Shown in pieces: positions 7,867-17,598 of a stretch of DNA of 43,530 bases; position 1 is the first letter of the stretch, and each line of letters opens with the position of its first letter. The position numbers were made by a program, and so were the translations under genes. Source of the DNA: DASTQL01 sp035761805 (lineage in GTDB: Bacteria; Actinomycetota; Actinomycetes; Jiangellales; Jiangellaceae); the NCBI GenBank assembly GCA_035761805.1, contig DASTQL010000191.1, forward strand, positions 1 to 43,530, written 5' to 3'. The notes under the pieces were generated by a model that was given only the letters and a program-made list of their open reading frames with translations, searched no databases and had not been told where the DNA came from.

Positions 7867-10800
7867 GTGACGCAGCTGACGACGACGCTCGACGCCGGGC
7901 TGCCGAGCTACACCGGTGCCACCCCTCGCCGCGAGCGGTGGCGCCGGGAGGATGCGCCGCCACCCCCACCCGCGCACGACCGGCTGCACGAGTTCTTCGA
8001 GGCCACCTGCGACCGCACCCCCGACGCAGTGGCCCTCGAGTGCGACGGGCGGCGGCTGACCTACCGCGACCTGGACGAGCACGCCAACCGGCTGGCCAAC
8101 CACCTCCTGGCCACCGGTCTGAAGCCGGGCTCCCGCGTGGGCATCCTGGTCCAGCGGTCGGTCGACATGTATGCGGCCCTGCTCGCCGCCCTCAAGCTCG
8201 ATGCCACGTTCGTCCCCATCGACCCGAGCGCCCCGGCTGACCGGGTCCGGTTCATCGCAGACGACTCGGCACTCGACCTCGTACTCACCACGTCTGACTT
8301 CGCCGACGTCTGCCAGGACCTGACCGCACGCGTCCTCCACCTGGACACCGTCGAGCACGCCGTCGCCGAGGCTCCCGCAGGGCGGCCCCAGCTCGAAGCA
8401 CTCGGCGATCCCACCTGCTACATCCTCTACACGTCCGGGTCGAGCGGTCGCCCCAAGGGCGTCGAGGTCGCGCAGTCGAGCATCTGCAACTTCATCACCA
8501 TCGTCCCGAGGATCTACGGGGTCACACCCACCCATCGCGTCTACCAGGGCATGACGATCTCCTTCGACTTCTCCATCGAGGAGATCTGGCCCACCTGGGC
8601 GGTCGGGGCGACGCTGGTCGCCGGTCCGACGGATGGCCAGCGCGTGGGCTCCGGCCTCGCCGACTTCCTCGAGGACTCGGGCATCACGATGATCTACTGC
8701 GTCCCCACCGTCCTCGCGACACTGGACCGCACCGTCGACTCCATCCGCGTCGTCAACGTCGGCGGCGAGGCCTGCCCGCCGGAACTGGTGGAACGCTGGG
8801 GGCGGGGCCGCCGGATCCTCAACACGTACGGGCCGACCGAGACCACCGTCACCTGCACCTGGGCCGAGCTGGAGCCGGGCAAGCCGATCACGATCGGCAA
8901 GCCACTCCCCACGTACACTGCGCAGATACTCGACGAGGACCTCCGCCCCGTCCCGTACGGGGAAGTCGGCGAGATCTGCGTCGGCGGCCCGGGCGTCGCC
9001 CGGGGCTACGTGAACCGGCCCGACCTCACGGCCGAGCGCTTCGTCCACGATCCGCAGAGTCCGGACGGGGCCCGGATCTACCGGACCGGCGACCTCGGCC
9101 GCTACCTACCGGACGGTGAGATCGAGTACCTCGGCCGGGCCGACGCCGAGGTCAAGGTCCGCGGCCACCGGGTCGATCTGCAGGAGATCGAGAGCGTGCT
9201 CTCCGAGGACGACCGGGTCTCTGCGGCTGTAGCGACGCTGCTTCCGGAGGAGAGTGCCGGTGGCGGAGAACTGGCCGGCTACCTGGTCCTCGAGCGCTCG
9301 GTCGCTGCCGACGCGGAAGCGCTCGCCGTCCTCGTCGACGACCTGAACGCCCGGGCCCGGCAACGCCTGCCCTCGTACATGGTGCCGGCCTACCTCGAGC
9401 CCATCGACGCCGTCCCCATCCTGCCGAGCGGCAAGGTCGACCGTGGCCTGCTGCCCGCACCGCAGCGACCGCGCCTGATCGGCGGCAACGGCGAGCAGGT
9501 CACCGCCGGGTCACCCACCGAGGCGCGGATCGCGGCGGTCTGGGCCGAGGTCCTGGGGGTGCCGCCCGATGCGGTATCCGTCGAGGCCGACTTCTTCACC
9601 GACCTCGGCGGGCACTCCCTGCTCGCGGCCACCGTCATCTCCCGTCTGAGGTCGGAGCAGGCGGGGGCCGGGCTGTCGGTCATGGACCTCTACTCGCACC
9701 CGACCGTCCGGGCGCTCGCCCGCCACCAGGACGCACTGGGCGGCGAGACATCCGACCCGGAGTCGGCAGGCGCCGTCGGCGCTCCCCCGCCCCGCCCCCA
9801 CCCCCCGCGCCGCTGGCGGCAAGCCGCCTTCGGCCTGGCCCAGCTGGGCTGGCTGTACGCCCTGCTCGTCGTCTTCCTACTCCCGATCGGGCTCGTCTAC
9901 GGGCTCAACGACGGCGTCCCCTCCTGGACTCTCGTCGCGCAGCTGGTCACCGCATTGCCCCTCGCCTACTTCGTCGGCCGCTGGGCCCTCCCCGTCGTCG
10001 CCGTGCGGGTGCTGAGCCGCGGCATCACCCAGGGCACCCATCCGCTCTGGGGGGCGGTGCACCTGCGGGTCTGGGCCGTTCAGCGGGTCATGGCGCTCTC
10101 CCCGCTGATGATGCTCAGCGGCTCGCCGTGGGCCGAGACCTACCTGCGCCTCACCGGCGCCCGGGTCGGGCAGGCCTGCCACATCGGCTCGGCGGAGATC
10201 CCACTGCCCCACCTGCTCCGGCTGCACGACGGCGCCACGATCGGCTATGCCGCTCACCTACGGGCGTACGACGTCGCCGACGGCGTCCTCACCGTGGGCG
10301 CGGTCGAGATCGGCCGCAACGCCGTGGTGGGCGCCAACGCCGTCGTCCAGGGACCTGGACGTGTCGGTGACGAGGCGATGCTGCACGAACTGTCGCTGCT
10401 GCCGAGCGGCCAGGAGGTGCCCGACGGCCAGGCATGGGTCGGCTCCCCCGCCCGTCCTCGCGAGGGGGCGGGTGACCCCGTGCTCGAGCTCATGACCGAG
10501 TGCCGGGTCGCCCCGAGGTCCTGGCCGCGCGAGCTGCTGCCGTGGTTCGCACTCGGCCTGGCGGTCTTGGAGGCGATGCCCCTCGTGGCGCTCGCGCCGG
10601 TCGTGGGCCTGGTCTGGTGGACACTGTTGGACCAGGGCGAGCTCGCAGCGCTGGTGGTGACGGCCCTCTCGGGTCCGGTCTTCGTGCTCACCACCTGCGT
10701 CCTGCTCGTCTTGGTCCGGCGTCTGGCGCTGCCCGCCACGCCGGTCGGCGTTCACCACCTCAGGTCGCAGCTCGGCATGGAGAAGTGGTTCGGCGACAAG

Positions 10801-11979
10801 CTGCTGCAGCTGAGCTTGCTGCTCAACAACAGCCTCTACTCCACGCTCTACACCCCGATGTGGCTGCGCGCCCTCGGAGCCCGGGTCGGCCGCGGCGCCG
10901 AGGTCTCGACGATCGCCGACATCGACCCCGACCTCCTGCTCCTCGAGGACGACTGCTTCGTCGCCGACATGGCCAGCGTCGGCAGCGCCACCTACGGCAA
11001 CGGCCACGTCGCCCTGCGCGCCACCGACGTGGGAAAGCGCGCCTTCGTCGGCAACGCCGCCTTCGTGCCCTCCGGAACGCACCTCGCCGACGGGTCACTC
11101 GTCGGCGTCCTCTCCGTGCCCCCGGTCGGCGGGGTCGAGCCCGGCACCTCCTGGCTCGGGTCGCCGCCCTTCTACCTACCCCAGCGGCAGATGTACGACC
11201 AGTTCACGGAGGAGCAGACGTTCCGCCCCAGTCGGCGGCAGGTGCGTGCCCGCTACGCCATCGAGTTCTTCCGCGTGGTCATGCCCGCCTCGATCCTGGC
11301 AGTCTCCACCTTCGTCACGCTCTACACCCTGTCGCTCGTGGCGGGGGCCGCACCGACATGGGCGGTCGTGCTGGCCACACCGCTGGTGGCGCTCACGGCG
11401 AGCCTGGGGGTCGTCGCCTTCGTCGCCGGCCTCAAGTGGACGGTCGTGGGCCGCTACCGGCCCCGGGTCGAACCGCTGTGGAGCACCTTCGTCCGGCGCA
11501 CCGAGTTCGTCACCGGCATCTACGAGGCGGCTGCCGTCCCGGCACTGCTCAACGTCCTGACCGGCACCCCGCTGCTCGGGCCGCTGCTCCGGCTCTTCGG
11601 CGTCCGCGTCGGCCGGCGGAGCCTGATCGAGACCACGTACGTCACGGAGTTCGACCTCGTCCGCCTCGGCGACGACGTGGCCGTGGGCCCGGCTGCCTCG
11701 CTGCAGACGCACCTCTTCGAGGACCGGGTGATGAAGATGTCCGCCGTCACCCTGCGGGACCGGGCGAGCGTCGGTGCCCGGTCCGTCGTCCTGTACGACA
11801 CGGTCGTCGGCGAGGACGCAACGCTCGCGCCGCTGTCGCTGGTGATGAAGGGCGAGACACTGCTTCCCGGCACGACCTGGCGCGGCATCCCGGCCCAGAC
11901 CGCTTCGCGCCGGCCACGCCTCCAGCCGGACCGTACGGTGAGGCCCGCCGGTACCCCGACCCCGGACGCGACGGCCTGA
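7867..11979 (+). CDS. Pls/PosA-family single-module membrane NRPS, copy 1
   Basis: Predicted to adenylate one amino acid, load it on its own carrier domain and polymerise it at the membrane. The 1370-aa order is: adenylation domain (~35-525; A3 YTSGSSGRPKG at 188; NTYGPTE at 319; YRTGDLGRYLP; PSGKVDR with Lys523), peptidyl carrier domain (DLGGHSLLA, Ser584), then a ~730-aa C-terminal region with pairs of membrane helices separating three soluble domains with hexapeptide-repeat-like stretches. This is the layout of epsilon-poly-L-lysine synthetase; there is no condensation or thioesterase domain. Manual alignment to PheA gives the code D234 F235 E238 Y277 N297 G299 T320 V328 T329 K523. The GTG at 7867 was chosen because homology to copy 2 starts ~35 residues later. 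The next gene overlaps by one base. Confidence 0.9.
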   Translation: MTQLTTTLDAGLPSYTGATPRRERWRREDAPPPPPAHDRLHEFFEATCDRTPDAVALECDGRRLTYRDLDEHANRLANHLLATGLKPGSRVGILVQRSVDMYAALLAALKLDATFVPIDPSAPADRVRFIADDSALDLVLTTSDFADVCQDLTARVLHLDTVEHAVAEAPAGRPQLEALGDPTCYILYTSGSSGRPKGVEVAQSSICNFITIVPRIYGVTPTHRVYQGMTISFDFSIEEIWPTWAVGATLVAGPTDGQRVGSGLADFLEDSGITMIYCVPTVLATLDRTVDSIRVVNVGGEACPPELVERWGRGRRILNTYGPTETTVTCTWAELEPGKPITIGKPLPTYTAQILDEDLRPVPYGEVGEICVGGPGVARGYVNRPDLTAERFVHDPQSPDGARIYRTGDLGRYLPDGEIEYLGRADAEVKVRGHRVDLQEIESVLSEDDRVSAAVATLLPEESAGGGELAGYLVLERSVAADAEALAVLVDDLNARARQRLPSYMVPAYLEPIDAVPILPSGKVDRGLLPAPQRPRLIGGNGEQVTAGSPTEARIAAVWAEVLGVPPDAVSVEADFFTDLGGHSLLAATVISRLRSEQAGAGLSVMDLYSHPTVRALARHQDALGGETSDPESAGAVGAPPPRPHPPRRWRQAAFGLAQLGWLYALLVVFLLPIGLVYGLNDGVPSWTLVAQLVTALPLAYFVGRWALPVVAVRVLSRGITQGTHPLWGAVHLRVWAVQRVMALSPLMMLSGSPWAETYLRLTGARVGQACHIGSAEIPLPHLLRLHDGATIGYAAHLRAYDVADGVLTVGAVEIGRNAVVGANAVVQGPGRVGDEAMLHELSLLPSGQEVPDGQAWVGSPARPREGAGDPVLELMTECRVAPRSWPRELLPWFALGLAVLEAMPLVALAPVVGLVWWTLLDQGELAALVVTALSGPVFVLTTCVLLVLVRRLALPATPVGVHHLRSQLGMEKWFGDKLLQLSLLLNNSLYSTLYTPMWLRALGARVGRGAEVSTIADIDPDLLLLEDDCFVADMASVGSATYGNGHVALRATDVGKRAFVGNAAFVPSGTHLADGSLVGVLSVPPVGGVEPGTSWLGSPPFYLPQRQMYDQFTEEQTFRPSRRQVRARYAIEFFRVVMPASILAVSTFVTLYTLSLVAGAAPTWAVVLATPLVALTASLGVVAFVAGLKWTVVGRYRPRVEPLWSTFVRRTEFVTGIYEAAAVPALLNVLTGTPLLGPLLRLFGVRVGRRSLIETTYVTEFDLVRLGDDVAVGPAASLQTHLFEDRVMKMSAVTLRDRASVGARSVVLYDTVVGEDATLAPLSLVMKGETLLPGTTWRGIPAQTASRRPRLQPDRTVRPAGTPTPDATA

Positions 11980-13349
11980 TGGCCGACGACACCCGCCCTG
12001 CTCAGCCGTCTCCCGCAGGGAGCGAGGCCGGTTCCGCCCCCGTACGGGACAGGACCGCTGCTCAGCACGGCGTTCGGGAGTCGGAGGCGGGTGGGCTCCC
12101 GCACGCGTGCGAGCCTGCGGCCGAGCCCCGAGGCGCACGGACAGGTCGCGAGGCCAGCCGCCGGATCGTCGGCGTCGACGTCGCCCGAGGGCTCGCCCTC
12201 CTCGGAATGATGGCCGTGCACATCCTGCCCTCGACGACGGCGGCCGGCCGGATGTCCCTGCCGTGGGTGCTGTCCGCAGGGAAGTCGGCAGCCCTCTTCG
12301 CCGTGGTCGCCGGTGTCGGTATCGCGTTGTCCAGCGGGAGACGCCGGCGTCCGGAGGGGCGCATCCGGACGGCGTCGGCCGCGTCGCTCGTGGTCCGCGC
12401 CGCGCTGATCGGGCTCGTCGGGTTGCTGCTCGGCTCCCTCGTGCCCATCCAGGACGCGGCGTTGATCCTGCCCTACTACGCGGTCCTGTTCGTCCTCGCG
12501 ATTCCGCTGCTCCGACTGCCGGTGCGGTGGCTGGTGACCCTCGCGCTCGTCATCGCCGTGGTCGTCCCGGTGCTCAGCCACCTCGTCCGCGGCGGACTCC
12601 CCGACTCCAGCGGCGCCAACCCGGCTCTCGGCGACCTGCTGCAGGCGCCCTGGCGGCTCGCGGCCGAGCTCACGTTGACGGGCGTCTACCCGGCGCTGCC
12701 CTGGATGGCCTACATCTGCATCGGGCTGGCCGTGGGCCGGTCACGGCTCTCCCGCGGCGCGGTCGTCGGGCTCACCATCGCGGGCGCAGCACTGGCCCTC
12801 GCCGCCAGCGCCCTCTCGTGGATCCTGCTCGACGTCGCCGGCGGTAGAGCCGAGCTGGCAGCGGTGGCGATGCGGTCGATGAGCCTGGAGGAGTACACCG
12901 ACGTCCTGGTCTGGGGTGCCGACGGGACGCTGCCCACGACGTCCGCCTGGTGGCTGGCCGTGAAGGCCCCCCATACGACCACACCGCTCGATCTCCTCTT
13001 CACCGTCGGCGTGGCCGTCGCTGTGCTGGGCACTGCTCTCGCCCTGGGGCAGGTGGCCGGTCCGCGACTCGGTCCCCTGGCGGCCGCAGGCAGGATGCCG
13101 CTCACCCTCTACGCAGCGCACGTCCTCCTCCTCGCCGCCCCGGTCGAACCTGCCCTGCCCTGGGTGGAGTACATCGTGCACGTGACCGTGCTGGTCGGCT
13201 TCGCACTCGTGTGGAGCCGATGGTTCGCCCGCGGCCCGCTCGAGCAGGTCCTCTGGTGGGCCACCGACACCGTGCGGCGGGCGATCGTCGGCCGCCCTGG
13301 TCCCGCGGCAGCCGAGCAGGCATCCACAGTCCGCCCGGGTGGACGCTGA
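11979..13349 (+). CDS. DUF418/HGSNAT-like multi-span membrane protein, copy 1
   Basis: The 456-aa protein has a ~60-residue hydrophilic N-terminus, then about ten transmembrane helices. The first carries GVDVARGLALLGMMAVHI, the signature of DUF1624/heparan-glucosaminide acetyltransferase-like and DUF418 proteins; the conserved His is in this helix. The C-terminal part has GRMPLTLYAAHVLLL, typical of DUF418. Relatives are thought to be membrane acyltransferases or transporters, but function is mostly undefined. The start overlaps the NRPS stop (TGATG), so the two are almost certainly co-translated. It might modify, cap or export the NRPS product; that is inference. Confidence 0.85.
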   Translation: MADDTRPAQPSPAGSEAGSAPVRDRTAAQHGVRESEAGGLPHACEPAAEPRGARTGREASRRIVGVDVARGLALLGMMAVHILPSTTAAGRMSLPWVLSAGKSAALFAVVAGVGIALSSGRRRRPEGRIRTASAASLVVRAALIGLVGLLLGSLVPIQDAALILPYYAVLFVLAIPLLRLPVRWLVTLALVIAVVVPVLSHLVRGGLPDSSGANPALGDLLQAPWRLAAELTLTGVYPALPWMAYICIGLAVGRSRLSRGAVVGLTIAGAALALAASALSWILLDVAGGRAELAAVAMRSMSLEEYTDVLVWGADGTLPTTSAWWLAVKAPHTTTPLDLLFTVGVAVAVLGTALALGQVAGPRLGPLAAAGRMPLTLYAAHVLLLAAPVEPALPWVEYIVHVTVLVGFALVWSRWFARGPLEQVLWWATDTVRRAIVGRPGPAAAEQASTVRPGGR

Positions 13350-13587
13350 TGCCCGGGGCCTATCCGCGAGAAGTGGCCAGACGGAGCCGCAGGTGCCGTT
13401 ACTCTTGGACCGGCCCGACGAGGCGGAACACGGGGAGACCGGGAGTACCCGGAGGGAGGTTCCGTCCACCGTCGGCACTCGGCGTCGTACCAGCACGGTG
13501 CCGTGTGCTGAGGGTTCGGTCTCCCCTGCTCGCTCCCGCCACCGGCGGGAGCACACCAGGACCACCGAGCAGCCGGAGACGCCAGCA
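13350..13587. other. Gap between the two NRPS units: candidate -10 and leader hairpin
   Basis: This is the only sizeable gap in the cluster (238 bases). It contains TACTCT at 13400-13405, usable as a -10, and a perfect 9-bp stem with a three-base loop at 13532-13552 (GCTCCCGCC-ACC-GGCGGGAGC), 35 bases before the second NRPS start. The hairpin has no T-run. It could be an attenuator, an intercistronic stabiliser or a terminator separating the units. The reading frame of NRPS copy 2 remains open back to 13339, but the encoded sequence is unlike copy 1. Confidence 0.5.
13532..13552 (+). promoter_or_regulatory. Perfect hairpin upstream of NRPS copy 2
   Basis: GCTCCCGCC (13532-13540), loop ACC, GGCGGGAGC (13544-13552). 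Very stable by base composition. Its position between the units suggests control of read-through or mRNA stability; this is not demonstrated by sequence alone. Confidence 0.5.
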
Positions 13588-16500
13588 GTGACAGAGCCAC
13601 GGACCACTCTGGTCCACGACCGTGAACCAGCGCCCCCGGCCCATGCTCGGCTGCACCACTTCTTCGAGGCCGCGGTCGACCGTCGACCGTCGGCGACCGC
13701 CCTGGAGTGCGAGGGCCGGCTGCTCACGTACCTCGAGCTGGACGCCATGGCCAACCGGCTCGCCCACCTCCTGCTGGCTGCAGGCCTGCACCCGGGGTCC
13801 CGCGTTGGCATCCTGGTCCCGCGCTCGGTGGAGATGTACGTGGCGTTGCTGGGGGCGCTCAAGGCGGGTGCGACGTTCGTGCCGATCGACCCGGCATCCC
13901 CCGCCGACCGGGTGGCCTTCATTGCCGAGGACTCCAGCCTGGACGTCGTGCTGACGACCTCGTCGTCGGCGGACGCCTGCACCGAGCTCGCGGCCCGCGT
14001 GGTCCACCTGGACCGGATCGGCCCGACCCTCGCCGCGACCCCCTCCCACCGCCCGTTCGTCCCGACCGTCGGTGACCCGACCTGCTACATCCTCTACACG
14101 TCCGGCTCGAGCGGGCGGCCCAAGGGCGTCGAGGTGGCGCAGTCCAGCATCTGCAACTTCATCAGCATCGTCCCCGAGATCTACGGCGTGCTCCCCACCG
14201 AACGCGTCTACCAGGGGATGACCATCTCGTTCGACTTCTCGATCGAGGAGATCTGGCCGACGTGGGCCATGGGCGCGACGCTCGTCGCCGGCCCCACCGA
14301 CGGCCGCCGCGTCGGACCCGGGCTCGCCGACTTCCTCGAGGAGTCCGGGATCACGATGATCTACTGCGTCCCCACCGTGCTCGCCACGATGGACCGTACG
14401 ATCGCGTCGATCACCACCGTCAACGTCGGCGGCGAGGCCTGTCCGCCGGAGCTGGTCGAGCGCTGGGGACCCGGTCGCCGGATCCTCAACACCTACGGGC
14501 CGACCGAGGCCACCGTCACGTGCATCTGGGCCGAGCTGGTGCCGGGCAAGCCGGTGACGATCGGCCGGCCCCTCCCGACGTACACGGCCGAGCTGCTCGA
14601 CGAGGACCTCCGCCCCGTCCCGTACGGGGAGGTCGGGGAGATCTGCGTCGGGGGGCCCGGCGTGGCCCGCGGTTACGTGAACCGACCGGACCTCACCGCC
14701 GAGAAGTTCGTCCCCGACCCGACCCGCTCCGACGGCGGCCGCATCTACCGCACGGGCGACCTGGGTCGCTACCTGCCCAACGGCGAGATCGAGTACCTCG
14801 GGCGCGCCGACGCCGAGGTGAAGGTCCGCGGCCACCGGGTCGACCTGCAGGAGATCGAGAGCGTACTTCTCGAGGACGACCGGGTCAGGGCCGCGGTGGT
14901 GAAGCTCGTCCCGACGGCGGGGACGGGCAGCGAGCTGGCGGGCTACCTCGTGCTCGACCCCTGGGTCGCCGTCGACGACCTCGTCCAGGACCTGCACGAC
15001 CGGGCGCGGGCGAGGCTGCCCGCCTACATGGTCCCGGCGTACCTCGAGGCCATCGACACAGTGCCGATGCTGCCCAGCGGCAAGGTCGACCGCAAGGGGC
15101 TGCCCGATCCCCGCAGCCCACGGCTGGTCAGCCTGGACGGTGCGCACGTGGCGGCAGAGACCGGGTCGGAGGCGCAGATCGCAGCGGTCTGGGAGGACGT
15201 CCTCGGGCTCCCGGCGGGGGCCGTCTCGGTCGAGGCGGACTTCTTCGAGGACCTCGGCGGTCACTCCCTGCTGGCGGCGACCGTGATCTCCCGGCTGCGC
15301 TCGGAGTCTGCGGGTGCGGGACTGTCCATCCTCGACCTCTACAACTACCCGACCGTCCGCGGGCTGGCCGCGCGGCAGGACCTGCTGGCGCAGGAGCAGG
15401 CGCAGGACACGGCCGACGTGTCGGGACAGCGTCCGGAGCGGCCGCGGAGCCGGCGGGTCGCCGCCTTCGGCCTGGCCCAGCTGGGCTGGGTCTACAGCCT
15501 CCTGGTGGTCGTCCTTCTCCCCGTCGGCATCGTGTACAGCATCAACGACGGCGTGCCGTCGTGGGCGATCGTGTGGCAGCTGCTGCTCGCCCTGCCGGCC
15601 TCCTACCTCTTCGGCCGGTGGGTCGTGCCCGTGGCCGGCGTGCGCCTCCTCACCGCGGGCCTCCACCCCGGCACGTACCCGCTGTGGGGAGGCGTGCACC
15701 TGCGGGTCTGGGCCGCCCAGAAGATCATGATGCTCTCGCCGCTGGGCGTCCTGTCCGGCTCACCGTGGGCCGAGACCTACCTCCGTCTCGCCGGTGCCCG
15801 GGTCGGCGAGGGCTGCCACATCGGCACCGCGGAGATCCCGCTGCCCCCCTTCCTGCACCTCGAGGACGGGGCGACGGTCGGTTACGCCACGCACCTGCGC
15901 TCCTTCGACGTCTCGGACGGGGTGCTCACCGTCGGCACGGTCGAGGTCGGCCGGGACGCCGTCGTGAGCGGGAACTGCGTCCTGCAGGGCCCGTGCCGGG
16001 TCGGCGACGGCGCCATCCTGGACGCGCAGTCCCTCCTCCAGCCGGGGGACGTCATTCCCGAGTGGGAGCACTGGGTCGGCTCTCCGGCGCGTCCGCGAGA
16101 GGACGCCGGGGATCCCGTCTTCGACCTCATGGCCGAGTGCCCCCTCGCCCCCCGCACGTGGCCGCGCGACCTGCTCCCCTGGTTCGCGGCCGGGCTGACC
16201 CTCGTCGAGCTGCTCCCGATGCTGGCACTCACCCCCGTGGTGGGCCTGGTCTGGTGGACGCTGCTGGCGTGGGGAGAGCTGGCCGCCCTGCTGGTGACGG
16301 CAGCGTCCGGCCCGGTCTTCGTGCTCACCACGTGCGGGCTGATCCTCGCCGTCCGGCGCCTGGCCCTCCCCGCCACGCCGGTGGGCGTGCACCACCTCCG
16401 GTCCGCCCTCGGCATGGAGAAGTGGTTCGGCGACAAGCTTCTGGAGCTCAGCCTGCTGCTCACCAACACGCTCTACGCCACCCTGTTCACGCCGATGTGG

Positions 16501-17598
16501 CTGCGTGCCCTCGGCGCACGCGTCGGCCGCGGGGCCGAGGTGTCCACGATCGCCAACATCGACCCGGACCTGTTGGTCCTCGAGGACGACTGCTTCGTCG
16601 CCGACATGGCCAGCGTCGGCAGTGCCACGTACTGCAACGGGCACGTGGCCTTCCGGCTCACTGACGTGGGGACCAGGGCCTTCGTCGGCAACGCCTCCTT
16701 CGTCCCCTCCGGTACCTACCTGGGCGAGGACTCGCTGGTCGGGGTGCTGACCGTGCCTCCGGCCGCTGGAGTGGGCGCGGGCACGTCGTGGCTGGGCTCG
16801 CCGCCGTTCTACCTGCCCAAGCGGGAGATGTACGAAGGCTTCACCGAGGAGCAGACCTTCCGGCCGAGCCGGCGTCAGGTCCTGGCCCGCTACGCCATCG
16901 AGGCCCTGCGGATCGTGCTGCCGAGCTCGATCCTGGCGGTCTCGGCCTTCGCCACCCTCTACGCCCTGTCCTTCGTCGCCAGCGCAGCACCGATGTGGGC
17001 CGTGGTGCTCGCGACACCTGTCCTCGCGCTCCTGGCCGGCTTCGCCGTCGTCCTCGTCGTGGCCGCGATCAAGTGGGCGGTCGTCGGCCGCTACCGCCCG
17101 CGCGTCGAGCCGTTGTGGAGCGGCTTCGTCCGGCGGACCGAGTTCGTCACCGGCATCTACGAGGCGACGGCCGTGCCGGCCCTGCTCGCGGTGCTGACAG
17201 GGACCCCGTTGCTCGGGCCCGTGCTGCGGCTCTTCGGCGTCAAGGCGGGCCACCGCACCCTGCTGGACACCACGTACGTGACGGAGTTCGACCTCGTCCA
17301 CATCGGCGACGACGTCTCGGTAGGCACCGCTGCCTCACTCCAGACCCACCTGTTCGAGGACCGCGTGATGAAGATGTCGACGGTCTCGCTGGGTGACCAG
17401 GCGAGCGTGGGCAGCCGGTCGGTCGTGCTCTACGGCACCCACGTGGGCGAGGGCACCACGCTCGCCGCGCTGTCGCTCGTGATGAAGGGCGAGAGCCTCA
17501 TGCCCGGGACGACCTGGCAGGGCATCCCGGCCCAGACGGCGCGCCGCCGGGCGCACCTCCCGGCCGGCCTGACGTCCGCTGGCGAGGGAGCGACGTGA
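13588..17598 (+). CDS. Pls/PosA-family single-module membrane NRPS, copy 2
   Basis: Paralogue of the gene at 7867-11979 along its whole length (1336 aa), with long identical stretches: adenylation domain (~20-500), carrier domain (DLGGHSLLA, Ser560), then the same helix/beta-helix-like C-terminal region. The specificity code by position is D216 F217 E220 Y259 N279 G281 T302 V310 T311 K499, identical to copy 1, so both should activate the same substrate. The most obvious differences are at the N-terminus, in the linker after the carrier domain and in short loops of the C-terminal part. The GTG at 13588 has GGAG ten bases upstream and sits where homology to copy 1 begins; the open frame to 13339 is unlikely to be translated. 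The next gene starts inside its stop (GTGA). Confidence 0.9.
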   Translation: MTEPRTTLVHDREPAPPAHARLHHFFEAAVDRRPSATALECEGRLLTYLELDAMANRLAHLLLAAGLHPGSRVGILVPRSVEMYVALLGALKAGATFVPIDPASPADRVAFIAEDSSLDVVLTTSSSADACTELAARVVHLDRIGPTLAATPSHRPFVPTVGDPTCYILYTSGSSGRPKGVEVAQSSICNFISIVPEIYGVLPTERVYQGMTISFDFSIEEIWPTWAMGATLVAGPTDGRRVGPGLADFLEESGITMIYCVPTVLATMDRTIASITTVNVGGEACPPELVERWGPGRRILNTYGPTEATVTCIWAELVPGKPVTIGRPLPTYTAELLDEDLRPVPYGEVGEICVGGPGVARGYVNRPDLTAEKFVPDPTRSDGGRIYRTGDLGRYLPNGEIEYLGRADAEVKVRGHRVDLQEIESVLLEDDRVRAAVVKLVPTAGTGSELAGYLVLDPWVAVDDLVQDLHDRARARLPAYMVPAYLEAIDTVPMLPSGKVDRKGLPDPRSPRLVSLDGAHVAAETGSEAQIAAVWEDVLGLPAGAVSVEADFFEDLGGHSLLAATVISRLRSESAGAGLSILDLYNYPTVRGLAARQDLLAQEQAQDTADVSGQRPERPRSRRVAAFGLAQLGWVYSLLVVVLLPVGIVYSINDGVPSWAIVWQLLLALPASYLFGRWVVPVAGVRLLTAGLHPGTYPLWGGVHLRVWAAQKIMMLSPLGVLSGSPWAETYLRLAGARVGEGCHIGTAEIPLPPFLHLEDGATVGYATHLRSFDVSDGVLTVGTVEVGRDAVVSGNCVLQGPCRVGDGAILDAQSLLQPGDVIPEWEHWVGSPARPREDAGDPVFDLMAECPLAPRTWPRDLLPWFAAGLTLVELLPMLALTPVVGLVWWTLLAWGELAALLVTAASGPVFVLTTCGLILAVRRLALPATPVGVHHLRSALGMEKWFGDKLLELSLLLTNTLYATLFTPMWLRALGARVGRGAEVSTIANIDPDLLVLEDDCFVADMASVGSATYCNGHVAFRLTDVGTRAFVGNASFVPSGTYLGEDSLVGVLTVPPAAGVGAGTSWLGSPPFYLPKREMYEGFTEEQTFRPSRRQVLARYAIEALRIVLPSSILAVSAFATLYALSFVASAAPMWAVVLATPVLALLAGFAVVLVVAAIKWAVVGRYRPRVEPLWSGFVRRTEFVTGIYEATAVPALLAVLTGTPLLGPVLRLFGVKAGHRTLLDTTYVTEFDLVHIGDDVSVGTAASLQTHLFEDRVMKMSTVSLGDQASVGSRSVVLYGTHVGEGTTLAALSLVMKGESLMPGTTWQGIPAQTARRRAHLPAGLTSAGEGAT

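Noticed and set aside
10500..11978. Long upstream extension of the DUF418-like gene reading through the NRPS gene
   Set aside because: It is the +1 shadow of the NRPS coding sequence; the TGATG overlap at 11979 is the natural start.
13339..13587. N-terminal extension of NRPS copy 2 back to the GTG at 13339
   Set aside because: The extra 83 residues look like translated leader, match nothing in copy 1, and the region contains a strong hairpin.
14262..16664. 800-codon plus-strand ORF inside NRPS copy 2
   Set aside because: Arg/Pro/Gly/Ala-rich shadow frame typical of high-G+C DNA; the overlapping NRPS frame carries all the conserved motifs.
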